A stretch of 64,000 nucleotides of DNA from CAVQZA01 sp963724805 (lineage in GTDB: Bacteria > Actinomycetota > Thermoleophilia > Gaiellales > Gaiellaceae), in assembly GCA_963724805.1 (NCBI GenBank), contig CAVRWA010000011.1, positions 496,001 through 560,000 on the forward strand. Reading direction: 5' to 3'. The notes beneath the pieces were generated by a model. That model made no database searches, was not told the origin of the DNA, and was given only the letters and a program-made list of their open reading frames with translations. Shown here one piece after another: positions 45,207-53,906 of the stretch (within the stretch, counting starts at the first letter, position 1; each line of letters starts with the position of its first letter). The position numbers and the translations under genes were made by a program.

Positions 45207-45566
45207 TCACGCCTCGCCGAGAGCCGTCAGTACTCCACTCGAGCCCGGCCAGACGTCATTCAGTGCACGCGTGACGGCCATCCACTGCTGCTGCTGGTCG
45301 GCGAGTGCTGCTCGTCCCTCGTTGGTGATCGCGTAGTACTGGCGGCGACGCCCTTCCGGTGGCGTTCGCCACTCCGTCGTCACGTATCCGAGCCGACGAA
45401 GGCGATGGAGCAGCGGGTAGAGCATCCCGTCGGTCCACTCGAGCTCGCCACCGGAGAGCGCACGTACCCGCTTGAGGATTGCGTAGCCGTAGCTCTCACC
45501 ATCCGCCAGGATTGCGAGCACGAGCGGTGTCGCCGAGGCTGCGACGAGGTCCTTGTCGATGTGCAT
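45207..45566 (-). CDS. PadR-family transcriptional regulator
   Basis: 119 aa. Winged HTH of the PadR type: TPLVLAILADGESYGYAILK then ELEWTDGMLYPLLHRLRRLG and the wing GRRRQYYAITNEGRAAL. The ATG at 45566 has GGAGGG 6 bp upstream; a longer frame to 45662 lacks support. It heads the operon with the permease-prefix membrane protein and presumably represses it. Confidence 0.92.
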   Translation of the reverse strand: MHIDKDLVAASATPLVLAILADGESYGYAILKRVRALSGGELEWTDGMLYPLLHRLRRLGYVTTEWRTPPEGRRRQYYAITNEGRAALADQQQQWMAVTRALNDVWPGSSGVLTALGEA

Positions 45567-45697
45567 ATCGCCCTCCACGGCTCGAAGTACCATGCATAGA
45601 AGCACAAGGTATACCGGAGCCGCAAGGCGCCGAGGCAAGCGCCATGAGCCGGGTTCCCGCACCAGCTGGAGACGAGCCGTTCGCCTGGGCCAGCGTT

Positions 45698-46983
45698 GCT
45701 CCTATGTCAAGCGGGGTTCGTTCTTGAGGGTGGTGTAGACGGTGCGTGCGAGTTGTCGTTTGAGGCAGCGGAGTGCTTCGCGTCGGCTTTTGCCTTCGGC
45801 TTGTTTGCGTTCGAGGTAGGCGCGTGCGGGTGGGTGGACGCGTCCCTGGGTGACCGCGATCCGGTGCAGGGCGCAGTTGAGTTGGCGGTTGCCGCCGCGG
45901 TCGAGCCGGTGGCGTTGGTGTTTGCCGGAGCTCGCTTCGAGCGGTGCTACGCCGGCGTGGCGGGCAAGCTGCGCGTCGGAGTCGAAGCGCTCGATCGGTC
46001 CGATCTCCCCGAGCAGCTTGCTGGCGCTGATGGCGCCGCAGCCGGGTAGCGCCAGGAGCGCCGGCGCGGTCTGCGCGGCCGCTGTCTGCAGCTCGCGATC
46101 GAGGTCGCCGATCGTGCGGGTGAGGCTGCGGCAGCGGGCGACGAGCTCCCGCGCGATCCGTACCTGCGCTGTCTGCTCGAGGCGTGTGAGGCGGCGCCCG
46201 ACACGATCGAGCCAGACAGCACGGTCGAGCGCGCCAAGCGGGACAGCCCATTCCGGGTCGAGGTCGTGCAGGTGCCAGCGCAGCCGCTGCTGAGCCCGCC
46301 GTCGCTCGTCGATCAGGTCGTCGCGGTGATCGACCAGCAGCTTCAACTCGCGCAGCCGCTGCTCACCCGCGCGCGGATGGTCGAGCCGCGGCTCGCGCAG
46401 CGCCGCCCTAGCGACGGCGAGCGCGTCGATCGGGTCAGACTTGCCGCGCGTGCGGCCGGCACGGCGTTGCGGCGCCATCAGCTTCGGCGGTACCCGCACC
46501 AGCCTCTCGCCCGCCGCTGAGAGCGTCCGCTCGAGCGCACGGGTCAGCTGTCGGCAGTCCTCGAGCGCCCACAGCCGCTCAGACGCGAGCGACGCTGACC
46601 AGACGAGCAACTCCGACGCCGAACCGGCCGTCAGCTCCGCCAGCGCACGCCCGGCCTCATCGACGGCGACCGCCGTCAGCGACTGCTTGTGCACGTCCAC
46701 TCCGATCACGATCATTCAGATCGCCTCCTCCAACATCGGGGGCGACCGGCGAGCGGACAGACCTCAATCGAGGCAGCAGCCACGCTCCTATCAGGTCACG
46801 CTCGACGGTCACGGGAAGGCGGCGGCGACACAACGCTGGCAAGTCAACCTACGGGGCGACATGCGGGAATAGAGTCAGCCGCCGCCGACCCGAGTCTGCG
46901 TCGTCGATCAGACGCCACCACAACCCGAGCCTGACATTGAGTTCGGGAATGGTCCCTGAGCGTCCCCTGGGAAACCGCTCCTA
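45698..46983 (-). mobile_element. IS110-family insertion sequence (boundaries tentative)
   Basis: Carries one DEDD transposase. GCTCCTA occurs at 45698, 46784 and 46977; IS110 elements recombine at a dinucleotide core, often CT, so either right-hand copy could mark an end. Taking the outer pair leaves about 265 bp upstream of the transposase, the usual place for the bridge RNA of IS110-group elements. Taking the inner pair leaves only about 70 bp, too little. The outer end would abut the signal peptidase stop codon. Confidence 0.55.
45702..46715 (-). CDS. IS110-family transposase (DEDD recombinase)
   Basis: 337 aa. The N-terminal RuvC-like domain has IGVDVHKQSLTAVAVD (first Asp), ALEDCRQL (Glu) and KSDPIDALAVARA (last Asp pair). 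The C-terminal Tnp_20 domain has ALPGCGAISASKLLGEIG and APLEASSGK, holding the catalytic Ser. The gene is full length and open, so the element may be active. ATG 46715 with GGAGGAGG upstream. Confidence 0.95.
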   Translation of the reverse strand: MIVIGVDVHKQSLTAVAVDEAGRALAELTAGSASELLVWSASLASERLWALEDCRQLTRALERTLSAAGERLVRVPPKLMAPQRRAGRTRGKSDPIDALAVARAALREPRLDHPRAGEQRLRELKLLVDHRDDLIDERRRAQQRLRWHLHDLDPEWAVPLGALDRAVWLDRVGRRLTRLEQTAQVRIARELVARCRSLTRTIGDLDRELQTAAAQTAPALLALPGCGAISASKLLGEIGPIERFDSDAQLARHAGVAPLEASSGKHQRHRLDRGGNRQLNCALHRIAVTQGRVHPPARAYLERKQAEGKSRREALRCLKRQLARTVYTTLKNEPRLT

Positions 46984-47583
46984 GGGCTTCCGGACTCGGT
47001 TCGGCGGCCAGTAGACGAGGTCAACCCGGCCGATGATGTTCTTGCGGGGAACGACTCCCCATCGACGCGAGTCACAGGACTTCCGTCGGTTGTCACCAAG
47101 GACGAAGTAACCATCATCAGGAACGCGGCCCCAGTCCCCGCTCTCGTTCCCGCGGTAGGCCGCTCGTAAGTAGCGCTGCTCATCCAGGCGAACGCCATTC
47201 ACGAACAGGTACCCGCTGCGCATCGAGATCTCCTCACCAGGCAGCCCAACGATCCGCTTGACGAAAGTGCCCCGTGCGTTGCACGCAGCCTCAACCTTGG
47301 GAGGTGTGTCGAAGACGATGATGTCTTCCCGTTCGGGCTCATGGAATCGGTAGACCAAGCGATTGGCGATGACACGGTCGGAGAGACGTGACTGGCAGCC
47401 GCCTGCGGGTTTCGCGCAGTGGAGAGTCGGCTCCATCGACGAGGTAGGGATGCGATAGGGCTTTGCGACCTCCGCCTGAAAGACGAGGACGGCAGCGGCA
47501 GCCACCGCGATCGTGACCGCCCAGTCGATGACTGTCCGTATCGGGCGCGGGAAGCGTGAGAGCGATCTATCGAGAAGGCGCAC
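46981..47583 (-). CDS. lepB: Signal peptidase I
   Basis: Membrane serine protease that removes signal peptides. One TM helix (VIDWAVTIAVAAAAVLVFQA), then the catalytic Ser in SSMEPTL, Lys in FVKRIVGLPGE and the GDNRRKSCDSRRWG block; the cytosolic tail is short. The start is uncertain: GTG 47583 gives a sensible 200-aa protein, while the open frame runs to 47712 with an unlikely Arg-rich leader. The end abuts the putative IS110 boundary, so the IS lies right behind it. Confidence 0.85.
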   Translation of the reverse strand: MRLLDRSLSRFPRPIRTVIDWAVTIAVAAAAVLVFQAEVAKPYRIPTSSMEPTLHCAKPAGGCQSRLSDRVIANRLVYRFHEPEREDIIVFDTPPKVEAACNARGTFVKRIVGLPGEEISMRSGYLFVNGVRLDEQRYLRAAYRGNESGDWGRVPDDGYFVLGDNRRKSCDSRRWGVVPRKNIIGRVDLVYWPPNRVRKP

Positions 47584-47829
47584 GCAGGGCCATGATGCCA
47601 CTAGACGGGATCGCTGCCTGCGCGAGCGTGCTCCGCCTGAACCGGCTGATCGCGGCACGCGAGTTGCCTGGACCGGCGAAACTCCGAGGAATGGCTGGCA
47701 CGACTGCCCCAAGCAACCATGCAGTCGTGAGGCTGCGGCTTTCCCCCGATGATCGATCCGCTTACTCCCCGATTCGCAACAACTGTTACGAGGTCACGAT
47801 TGTCTTATTCGGTTTGCTGGAGGTGTCTG

Positions 47830-48306
47830 ATGGAAAGCGCGACTGTTCTCAGTAGATCGCGGAGCGGACCCACACGTCGCTTTGTAGGGCACTTGCTGGA
47901 GATGATCGTCGTGATGATGCTCGGCATGTGCGTACTCGGCGTCGCGTGGGGGGCGTTCCACGAGGTCGTCTTCGGCAGTGCCTACGCCGACGCTTGGCGC
48001 GATTACGTCGTCTTGGCCGCCTTCGCGATGGCGTTCAACATGACGGTGCCGATGGTGCTCTGGATGCGCTATTGCGGCCACAGCTGGGAGCGGGGCGGCG
48101 AGATGGCGGCGGCGATGATCCTGCCGCTGCTACCGCTGCTGGTGCTCTACTCGCTCGACGTGATCGCAGCAGAGGCTGTTTTGGGGTTGCAGATGATGCT
48201 GATGATTCCGGCGATGGTGCTGGCGATGCTCTACCGCAGGGAGGAATACAGCGCACCGCATACAGCGCACAGGCATCGCAGGCGCTGGTTAGTCGTAGCG
48301 CGCTAG
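47830..48306 (+). CDS. Four-TM membrane protein, unknown
   Basis: 158 aa with about four helices: IVVMMLGMCVLGVAWGAF, AFAMAFNMTVPMVLWM, ILPLLPLLVLYSLDVI and LQMMLMIPAMVLAMLYRR. Rich in Met in the helices; basic His/Arg tail. The ATG at 47830 has GGAGG 6 bp upstream. I recognise no family with confidence. It stands alone between lepB and a broken HNH gene. Confidence 0.7.
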   Translation: MESATVLSRSRSGPTRRFVGHLLEMIVVMMLGMCVLGVAWGAFHEVVFGSAYADAWRDYVVLAAFAMAFNMTVPMVLWMRYCGHSWERGGEMAAAMILPLLPLLVLYSLDVIAAEAVLGLQMMLMIPAMVLAMLYRREEYSAPHTAHRHRRRWLVVAR

Positions 48307-48340
48307 CTGCTCGGAATTTGGACGAGCCGGCTCGGCTGAC

Positions 48341-48663
48341 TCAAGTCGCGTCGCTGTAGACGCGGTGCCGTGGGCGGTGGCACTCGAGGCAGAGCACGAA
48401 CGACGGTGCGCGGGGTCGGCGAGCCCGCGTGCGTGGTGCACCTCGAGGGTGACGAGCGGCGGGCCGCGTCTGCAGTCGTGGCAGCGGTAGCAGGCTTTCT
48501 CGACCGTGGTAGCCAGCAGGTGTGCGTAGAGCAGACGAGGGCGCCGCGGCTTTCGCGTTCGCGTTCGTGTGGCAGCTCGAGCTGCGTGGGGTTGGCAGCG
48601 GCCGCGGACGGCGGGCCGTGGGCAGCCGGGGATGTTGCAGACGGTGGCGGCGGGTGGTCGCAC
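48341..48663 (-). pseudogene. HNH endonuclease, frameshifted
   Basis: VCNIPGCPRPAVRGRCQPHA, then ACYRCHDCRRGP and VTLEVHHARGLADPAHR (HNH core with zinc Cys pair) in one frame. Homology then continues FVLCLECHRPRHRVYSDAT in the next frame to a stop at 48341. One base is missing near 48401. Small HNH enzymes of this type occur in prophages and mobile DNA. The GTG start at 48663 is a guess. Confidence 0.65.
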
Positions 48664-48731
48664 GCCTCGAGTGTGGCTCAGTTGCTTAGCGCGCGAGCGT
48701 CCGTCCGCGCACGGCCCTAGGCTGAGCCGTC

Positions 48732-49044
48732 GTGAACAGACACGCCATCTGGCGAGTGGCACAGCGTAACCGCGACAGCTTCGATGCCTCAGCGCCCGAC
48801 GGCGTCGAGGCGGTCGTCGAGGCCTATGTCGTCGGCCGGCGTGAGCCGATGACCGTGGCCGAGGTGCAGACGCGACGACTTCGCCTGGACGCTGCTCGGC
48901 GGCCCGGATGAGGGCGCCGACTCGCGACTCGTGTTCGTGCCCGACGGCGCCATCTTGCGGGTCGAGGTCTGCTACCGACGCAAGGGGAAGACGCCAATTG
49001 GGTTCCGGCTTAGCGAGCTCGACAGCGCAGCCGGCGACGAGTGA
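48732..49044 (+). pseudogene. Small hypothetical protein, frameshifted
   Basis: GTG start, MNRHAIWRVAQRNRDSF... to VAEVQTR in frame one; then DDFAWTLLGGPDEGADSRLV, GAILRVEVCYRRKGK and FRLSELDSAAGDE in frame two. One base missing near 48874 (CGCGACGAC for CGCGCGACGAC or similar) restores about 104 aa. No domain recognised. Confidence 0.5.
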
Positions 49045-49145
49045 GGCGGCGACTCACTCGAGCGGACCACATGACTGGGCCTCAACGCTTCTCGCGGTGG
49101 TGCTGACGGACTGCTCAACTCGCTCGGCGGAATTTCCGGGCCGCC

Positions 49146-49926
49146 TTACGTGAGAGCGGCCAACTGCTCACGCACGCCTTCGTAACTCGAATCTTCAGCG
49201 AGGATGCGTTCGAGATCTTTTCTCGCCTGCGCCTTCTTTCCCTGGGCAACGTAGTTTTGGGCGCGCTCGGCGAGGGCGAGATGGCGAATCTCAGAGGCGC
49301 GGGAACGCGCGCGGAGAGCCTCCTTGAGCGCCTCGTGCGCAGCATCGTGATAACTCTGCGCACGGAAAGCCTTCCCGCGAAAGACGCATAACAACGCGGA
49401 CGCGTCGTCGTCGTTCTTGACGCCCTCGGTTAGGTCGATCACGTCGTCCCACCGGCCGGTTTGGGCGTATAGTTCGGCCACTGAGACGGCGGCGTACGTG
49501 TCGGTTCTAGCTGCTCGACTACTTCGATAGCGCCGTTAAGGTTCCCCGCATCCTGTCTGATCTCGGCGAGAGCGAGTCCGATAGCGTCGCGATTGATCGG
49601 TAGCTCAGCCGAGACCCCCTCGGCAATCGGGAGCTTGATGAGGGTGAACAAATAGGTCGAAACGAACTTGTCGTCGGCCGGGTCCTTCCCAGTCGCGAAG
49701 GCATAGTCGAGCAGCCGCTCGTCGTGCTCCGCTTGAAGTTTGTCACCGGCTCGTCAGAGGTCTTGTCTCTGGCGGTCAGCCGTCCGACCCTGTGGGGGTA
49801 CTTCTTGTTGAAGTTCGTGCAGTTCTTGTAGAGCGGCGGCGCAGCAGCGTCGGCCGCGCCGACGAGGACGAACGCCAGCGCGATCAAGACCATCAAGCAC
49901 GTTGCGGCTCGCACCGACAGAAACAC
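49146..49926 (-). pseudogene. Chimeric Excalibur/TPR gene remnant with at least two frame breaks
   Basis: The 5' part encodes a signal peptide (LMVLIALAFVLVGAADA) and most of an Excalibur Ca-binding motif (YKNCTNFNKKYPHRVGRLTA, ending PVTNFK). It then runs into a different frame (LLDYAFATGKDPADDKFVST; INRDAIGLALAEIRQDAG) and, after about 49,499, a third (VSVAELYAQTGRWDDVIDL to LAALT), both parts of a TPR protein seen elsewhere in actinobacteria. It looks like a recombination product of two genes plus a later indel. Confidence 0.55.
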
Positions 49927-50211
49927 TGCTCCTTGCTGGGCGGAGAGTCAATGCGCGGGAGCAGGCCGGGCTCGGGCACGCCTGGGCGTCGCTGGTAGAG
50001 AGCTAGGTCTGTTGCCTGGTTCGGTGACGTCCCGGTCCGGCCACCGCCTCGCTCGTTACGCGCATTCGGCATGAACCGTTTGGCTCAACCATGCGGAAAC
50101 CGCTTGGCTGAGTGGTCGTTACTGCGCCTGATAGGAACGAATCCCTGCAAAACGAGGGGTCGTGACTCAGCGCGTGACTCACGCCGATGCACCTACTCGT
50201 CGACCTGCCGT
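49927..50211. other. Gap with a tandem 12-bp repeat
   Basis: No gene seen. AACCGTTTGGCT (50074-50085) and AACCGCTTGGCT (50098-50109) repeat with a 24-bp period. A possible regulator site for neither or either neighbour; both adjoining genes are on the minus strand. Confidence 0.35.
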
Positions 50212-51015
50212 TCACGACCGACTGACTTCGCGCAGGAACGGCCGTATCGTCTCGGCGAGTTCCTTGGGGCGGTCGTGGTAGGCCCCGTGCCTGCCCGGCG
50301 TGGTCACGACATCTGCGCCGAGTCGCTTGCTGAGCCGCCCGGCGACCTCGGCGAAGAAGTCGTGGCTGTCCGCGCTCACGACCAGCAGCACGGGCACGGC
50401 GATGGCGACTAGCGCCTGGTCATCTGGCATGGACCTCTCATAGGTGCCGAGCTCGACGTCGAAGAGAGTGCTGGCGCTGGCACAGATCCGTTCCCGGAGC
50501 GCGGGGGAAAGCTGTATCCACGCGTCGTCTCCGCAGATGTATTGCCAGAACCGCTCCACCGCCAAGCGAGGTCCGCCTTCGGCCATCGACTGCCGGACGA
50601 CTCCCTGCAGTGGGGCTCGGACCACGTCGAAGTCGTCGAGGACCGCGTACACCCCTGGATCGTGCAGGACGGCACCGCGCACCATCGCGGGGTAGCGGGT
50701 CAACATCCAGAGCGCGAAGTTCCCGCCGCTGCTCGTTCCGAAGACCGCCAGCGGGCCGACCGCCAACGAATCGACCAGGGCCGCCGCATCATCGGCCTGC
50801 TCCTCGGCCGACGTCGTCGTCCACCCTGCCGGAGCCGGACTCCGGCCGTTCCCACGGCGGTCGTAAGTGATGACCGTGAACTCGTCGGCCAGCAGATCGG
50901 CGAGCGTGTCGAAATGACCGCCGTCGCCGGTCGCCCCCATGATCAAAAGAACAGGCGGACCGCTGCCGCGGACCTCGTGGTAGAGCTCGGCACCGTTGAC
51001 GCTGACCATCGGCAT
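50212..51015 (-). CDS. Alpha/beta hydrolase
   Basis: 267 aa. The nucleophile elbow is FGTSSGGNFAL (Ser about residue 95), the oxyanion strand LLIMGATGDGGHFD, YDRRGNGRS precedes helix B, and the C-terminal His is in PGRHGAYHDRP. Esterase or lactonase-type activity is likely, substrate unknown. ATG start (MPMVSVNGAELYHEVRG). It is monocistronic, with no neighbour suggesting a pathway. Confidence 0.87.
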   Translation of the reverse strand: MPMVSVNGAELYHEVRGSGPPVLLIMGATGDGGHFDTLADLLADEFTVITYDRRGNGRSPAPAGWTTTSAEEQADDAAALVDSLAVGPLAVFGTSSGGNFALWMLTRYPAMVRGAVLHDPGVYAVLDDFDVVRAPLQGVVRQSMAEGGPRLAVERFWQYICGDDAWIQLSPALRERICASASTLFDVELGTYERSMPDDQALVAIAVPVLLVVSADSHDFFAEVAGRLSKRLGADVVTTPGRHGAYHDRPKELAETIRPFLREVSRS

Positions 51016-51084
51016 CGCAAAGCCTCGCTGGGATCTTAGACATGCCGCTCCTCGGGCAGATCCGCGCCGCGACAGCAGGGCACG

Positions 51085-51567
51085 TCATCGTGCGCTACCC
51101 GTAGCGGCCGCGGGCACTAGAGGTGGAGCGAGCGGGACGGGCGCGGTCGGCGCTTGTCGGAACGCCTCGCGGACGCGCTCGCGAGCCCGCGCCTCGTCCG
51201 GGTGCCCGTAGAGCTTGCGCACCAGCTCGCCGCCGTCTTGGTGGTCGAAGTGCAGCGCAATGTCGCGAGCGTCGAGCTCGAGCACGTTCCAGGCGTACCA
51301 GCCGAAGTAGTGCCGCGTCGCGGTGTAGAGGTCGACGCTGCCGAAGCCGGCGGCGCAGCGGACGCGGTTCCAGTGGTACGAGCGCGACGAGGGCCGGTAG
51401 TGCGAGCCGCGTAGCGTCGTGAAGGCGAACTCGGACTCGTGCGGCAGCGCGAGCAGCCGCTCGCGCGCCGGGTCGGTGAGCGCAATCGTCCGCACGACGC
51501 CGTGCTTCGGCAGCGTGAACGCCTGCGCCTTCGCGTTCCACTGCTGGTCGACGAGGATCGTGCCGGC
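51085..51567 (-). pseudogene. 5'-truncated tyrosine integrase fragment abutting tRNA-Arg
   Basis: 160 codons matching only the C-terminal half of a phage-type integrase: ILVDQQWNAKAQAFTLPKHG (beta sheet before the catalytic core), RSYHWNRVRCAAGFG, TATRHYFGWYAWNVLE (HxxR box with T for H) and VRKLYGHPDEARAR (Tyr). Homology begins 5 bp from the tRNA 3' end, just after an in-frame TAG, so the N-terminal half was lost at the attachment site. A relic of a second integration event. Confidence 0.75.
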
Positions 51568-51571
51568 CTAA

Positions 51572-51644
51572 TGCGCCTGGCAGGAATCGAACCTGCGACC
51601 TTGCGCTCCGGAGGCGCACGCTCTATCCCCTGAGCTACAGGCGC
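51572..51644 (-). tRNA. tRNA-Arg (anticodon CCG)
   Basis: Minus-strand cloverleaf: acceptor GCGCCTG/CAGGCGC, D-arm GCTC-AGGGGATA-GAGC, anticodon stem TGCGC/GCGCA with loop CTCCGGA (CCG), T-arm GCAGG-TTCGATT-CCTGC, discriminator A. CCA not encoded. It is immediately followed by the integrase fragment. Confidence 0.96.
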
Positions 51645-51665
51645 GAGACCGCATAGTCTACTTAC

Positions 51666-52721
51666 GTGAGGCTCACGTCCCGGATCGCGACGCTCGAGCT
51701 GCGAGAGACGTTCGTGATCTCGCGGGAGTCGGCGGACACGGCGGACGTCGTCCACGTCGAGCTTGCACACGGCGAGGTGACCGGATTCGGAGAGGCCGCG
51801 CCGATCGAGCGCTACGGCGAGACTCCGGCCTCGGCAGCGGCGTTCCTCGACGAGGTCGAGCCGCTGCTCGGCGACGACCCGTTCGCGCTCGAGGAGATCG
51901 GCGCCGGGCTCGCCGCGCGCCCCGGCGAGCAGGCCGCGAAGGCGGCGATCGACGGCGCGCTGCACGATCTCTGCGGCAAGCTGGCCGGGCAGCCGGTCTG
52001 GCGCCTGCTCGGGCTGCCGCGTACAGGCCCGCCGACCTCGTGGACGATCTGGCTCGGCGACCCCGACGACATGGCCCTGCGCGCCGAGAAGGCAGCCGGG
52101 CGCTTCCAGCGGCTCAAGCTGAAGCTCGGCGCGCGCGACGGCCTCGACGCGGAGCGCGTCCGCGCCGTCCGGGCGGTTACAGAGGCGCCGCTCCAGGTCG
52201 ACGTGAACGAGGCGTGGACGCTCGATGAGGCGCTCGAGTACCTGCCGCAGCTCGCCGAGCTCGGCGTCCAGTACTGCGAGCAGCCGCTCCCGGCGGGCGA
52301 TGCGGGCGGGGCCGAGCTGAAGCGCCGCTCGCCCGTGCCGATCTACGTCGACGAGGACTGCCACACGCTCGCGGACGTCGCGGCCTGCGCGGGGATCGCG
52401 CACGGGATCAACATCAAGCTCGCCAAGTCCGGCGGGATCCGCGAAGGCGTGCGGATGGCGCACGCAGCGCGGGCGCTCGGGCTCGGGGTGATGCTCGGGT
52501 GCATGATCGAGTCGGGCCTGGGGATAGCCGCCGGCTGCGCCGTCGCGCCCCTGTGCGACCACGTCGACCTAGACGGCAACCTGCTGATCGCGCACGACCC
52601 GTGGCCAGGCGTCGAGCTCCGCGACGGCGTCCAGGTCCCCTCCGACACACCAGGGCTCGGTGTCCGATCCTCGCGTTCCTGGGAGCCCGCTGGCGGTGCG
52701 AGGCCGGAGGGCACAGTGTGA
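51666..52721 (+). CDS. Enolase-superfamily racemase/epimerase (DgcA-like)
   Basis: 351 aa. Muconate-lactonising subgroup: general base Lys in RLKLKLG, metal ligands in DVNEAW, YCEQPLP and VDEDCH, second base in INIKLAKSGGI, and CMIESGLG near the C-terminus. Dipeptide epimerases share this pattern. The immediate DUF1611/DgcN partner makes N-acetyl-glutamate racemase (DgcA of the D-glutamate pathway) the better guess. GTG start; it overlaps the partner by 4 bp. Confidence 0.88.
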   Translation: MRLTSRIATLELRETFVISRESADTADVVHVELAHGEVTGFGEAAPIERYGETPASAAAFLDEVEPLLGDDPFALEEIGAGLAARPGEQAAKAAIDGALHDLCGKLAGQPVWRLLGLPRTGPPTSWTIWLGDPDDMALRAEKAAGRFQRLKLKLGARDGLDAERVRAVRAVTEAPLQVDVNEAWTLDEALEYLPQLAELGVQYCEQPLPAGDAGGAELKRRSPVPIYVDEDCHTLADVAACAGIAHGINIKLAKSGGIREGVRMAHAARALGLGVMLGCMIESGLGIAAGCAVAPLCDHVDLDGNLLIAHDPWPGVELRDGVQVPSDTPGLGVRSSRSWEPAGGARPEGTV

Positions 52722-53842
52722 GCAACACGGGCCCGGAGAGCATCGGGCCGACAGCGGGCTCAGGCGGCGCCGAAGCCGGGCTGCGCCCGGCGGGAGGCGT
52801 CGCCGGCCAGGGGCGCGACAAGAAGTATCTAGTCCTCGCTGAGGGCTACTCGCACGATCCCCTCTACGGGAAGACGATGCGGGGGGTGATGCGGTACCGC
52901 CCGGAGACCGTGGTCGCCATCCTCGACACGAAGCGGGCGGGGGAGACGCAGGACGGGGTGCCGATCGTCGCGACGGTCGAGGACGCGCTTCCGTTCGCGC
53001 CCAACACGGCGCTCGTCGGCGTCGTCACGCAGGGCGGCCACTTCCCCGCCGACTGGCGCGCCCTGCTCCGGAGCTGCGCGGAAGCCGGCCTCGACGTCGA
53101 GAACGGCCTCCACGTCCGGCTGACCGACGACCCGGAGCTCGTCGAGACGGCCGCGCGGCACGGCGTCGAGCTGCGCGACCTGCGCGCGCCCCCGGAGGGC
53201 CTCTCGACCGCCACGGGCGCCAACATGGCGGTCCCCGCGACAATCGTGCTGACCGTCGGCTCCGACTGCGCGATCGGGAAGATGACCGTGTCCTGCGAGC
53301 TCGATCTCGAGGCGAGGCGGCGCGGGATCCGGTCGGAGTTCGTGCCGACCGGGCAGACCGGGATCGCGATCGCCGGCTGGGGGATCGCCGTCGACGCCGT
53401 CGTGGCGGACTTCATCGCCGGCGCCGCGGAGCAGCTCGTGGTCGAGGGCGCGGAGCGGGGCGGAGAGCTGCTCTGGGTCGAAGGGCAGGGCTCGCTCGTC
53501 CACCCGGTCTACTCAGGGGTGACTCTCGGGCTCGTGCACGGCAGCGCGCCGCACCTGTTCGTGCTGTGCCACGAGGTGGGGCGGACCGAGGTCGAGGGTG
53601 CGGGAGGCGGCCCGCATCCCATCCCCTGTTTGAGGGAACTCGTCGAGCTGCACGAGCGGATGGCGCTCCCCGCCCGGCCGGCGAAGGTCGCGTGCGTCGC
53701 GCTCAACACCCGCCACGTCGACGAGGCCACAGCCCGGCGTGCAATCGCCGACGCCGAGGCCGAGACGGGCCTTCCGGCGGACGATCCGGTCCGTTTCGGT
53801 GCGGCGCGCCTGGTCGATGCCGTGCTCGCGCGCGCCTCTTAA
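52718..53842 (+). CDS. DUF1611 (DgcN-type) protein, probable D-glutamate N-acetyltransferase
   Basis: 374 aa. N-terminal Rossmann-like DUF1611_N (RYRPETVVAILDTKRAGETQ) and a C-terminal P-loop-type domain with VGSDCAIGKMTVSCELDLEA and EFVPTGQTGIAIAGWGIAVD. DgcN proteins acetylate D-glutamate; DgcA then racemises the product to N-acetyl-L-glutamate. GTG at 52718 overlaps the dgcA-like stop (GTGA). The first 35 residues are low complexity, so a later start is possible. Pathway assignment is by pairing, not residues. Confidence 0.85.
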   Translation: MSNTGPESIGPTAGSGGAEAGLRPAGGVAGQGRDKKYLVLAEGYSHDPLYGKTMRGVMRYRPETVVAILDTKRAGETQDGVPIVATVEDALPFAPNTALVGVVTQGGHFPADWRALLRSCAEAGLDVENGLHVRLTDDPELVETAARHGVELRDLRAPPEGLSTATGANMAVPATIVLTVGSDCAIGKMTVSCELDLEARRRGIRSEFVPTGQTGIAIAGWGIAVDAVVADFIAGAAEQLVVEGAERGGELLWVEGQGSLVHPVYSGVTLGLVHGSAPHLFVLCHEVGRTEVEGAGGGPHPIPCLRELVELHERMALPARPAKVACVALNTRHVDEATARRAIADAEAETGLPADDPVRFGAARLVDAVLARAS

Positions 53843-53845
53843 GTC

Positions 53846-53860
53846 GCACGGGTCCCGTGC
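53846..53860 (+). terminator. Short hairpin after the dgcN-like gene
   Basis: GCACGGG-T-CCCGTGC, 3 bp after the stop; a weak terminator or leader hairpin for the next gene. A -10-like TAGAGT follows at 53868. Confidence 0.45.
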
Positions 53861-53906
53861 CGATGGTTAGAGTCGCCCGCTGAGGGTTCGTCAGAGGGCA
53901 CGTCCT

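Noticed and set aside
48733..48912. The short frame from 48732 as a complete gene
   Set aside because: It ends abruptly and the natural continuation lies in the next frame, so it was annotated as a frameshifted gene.
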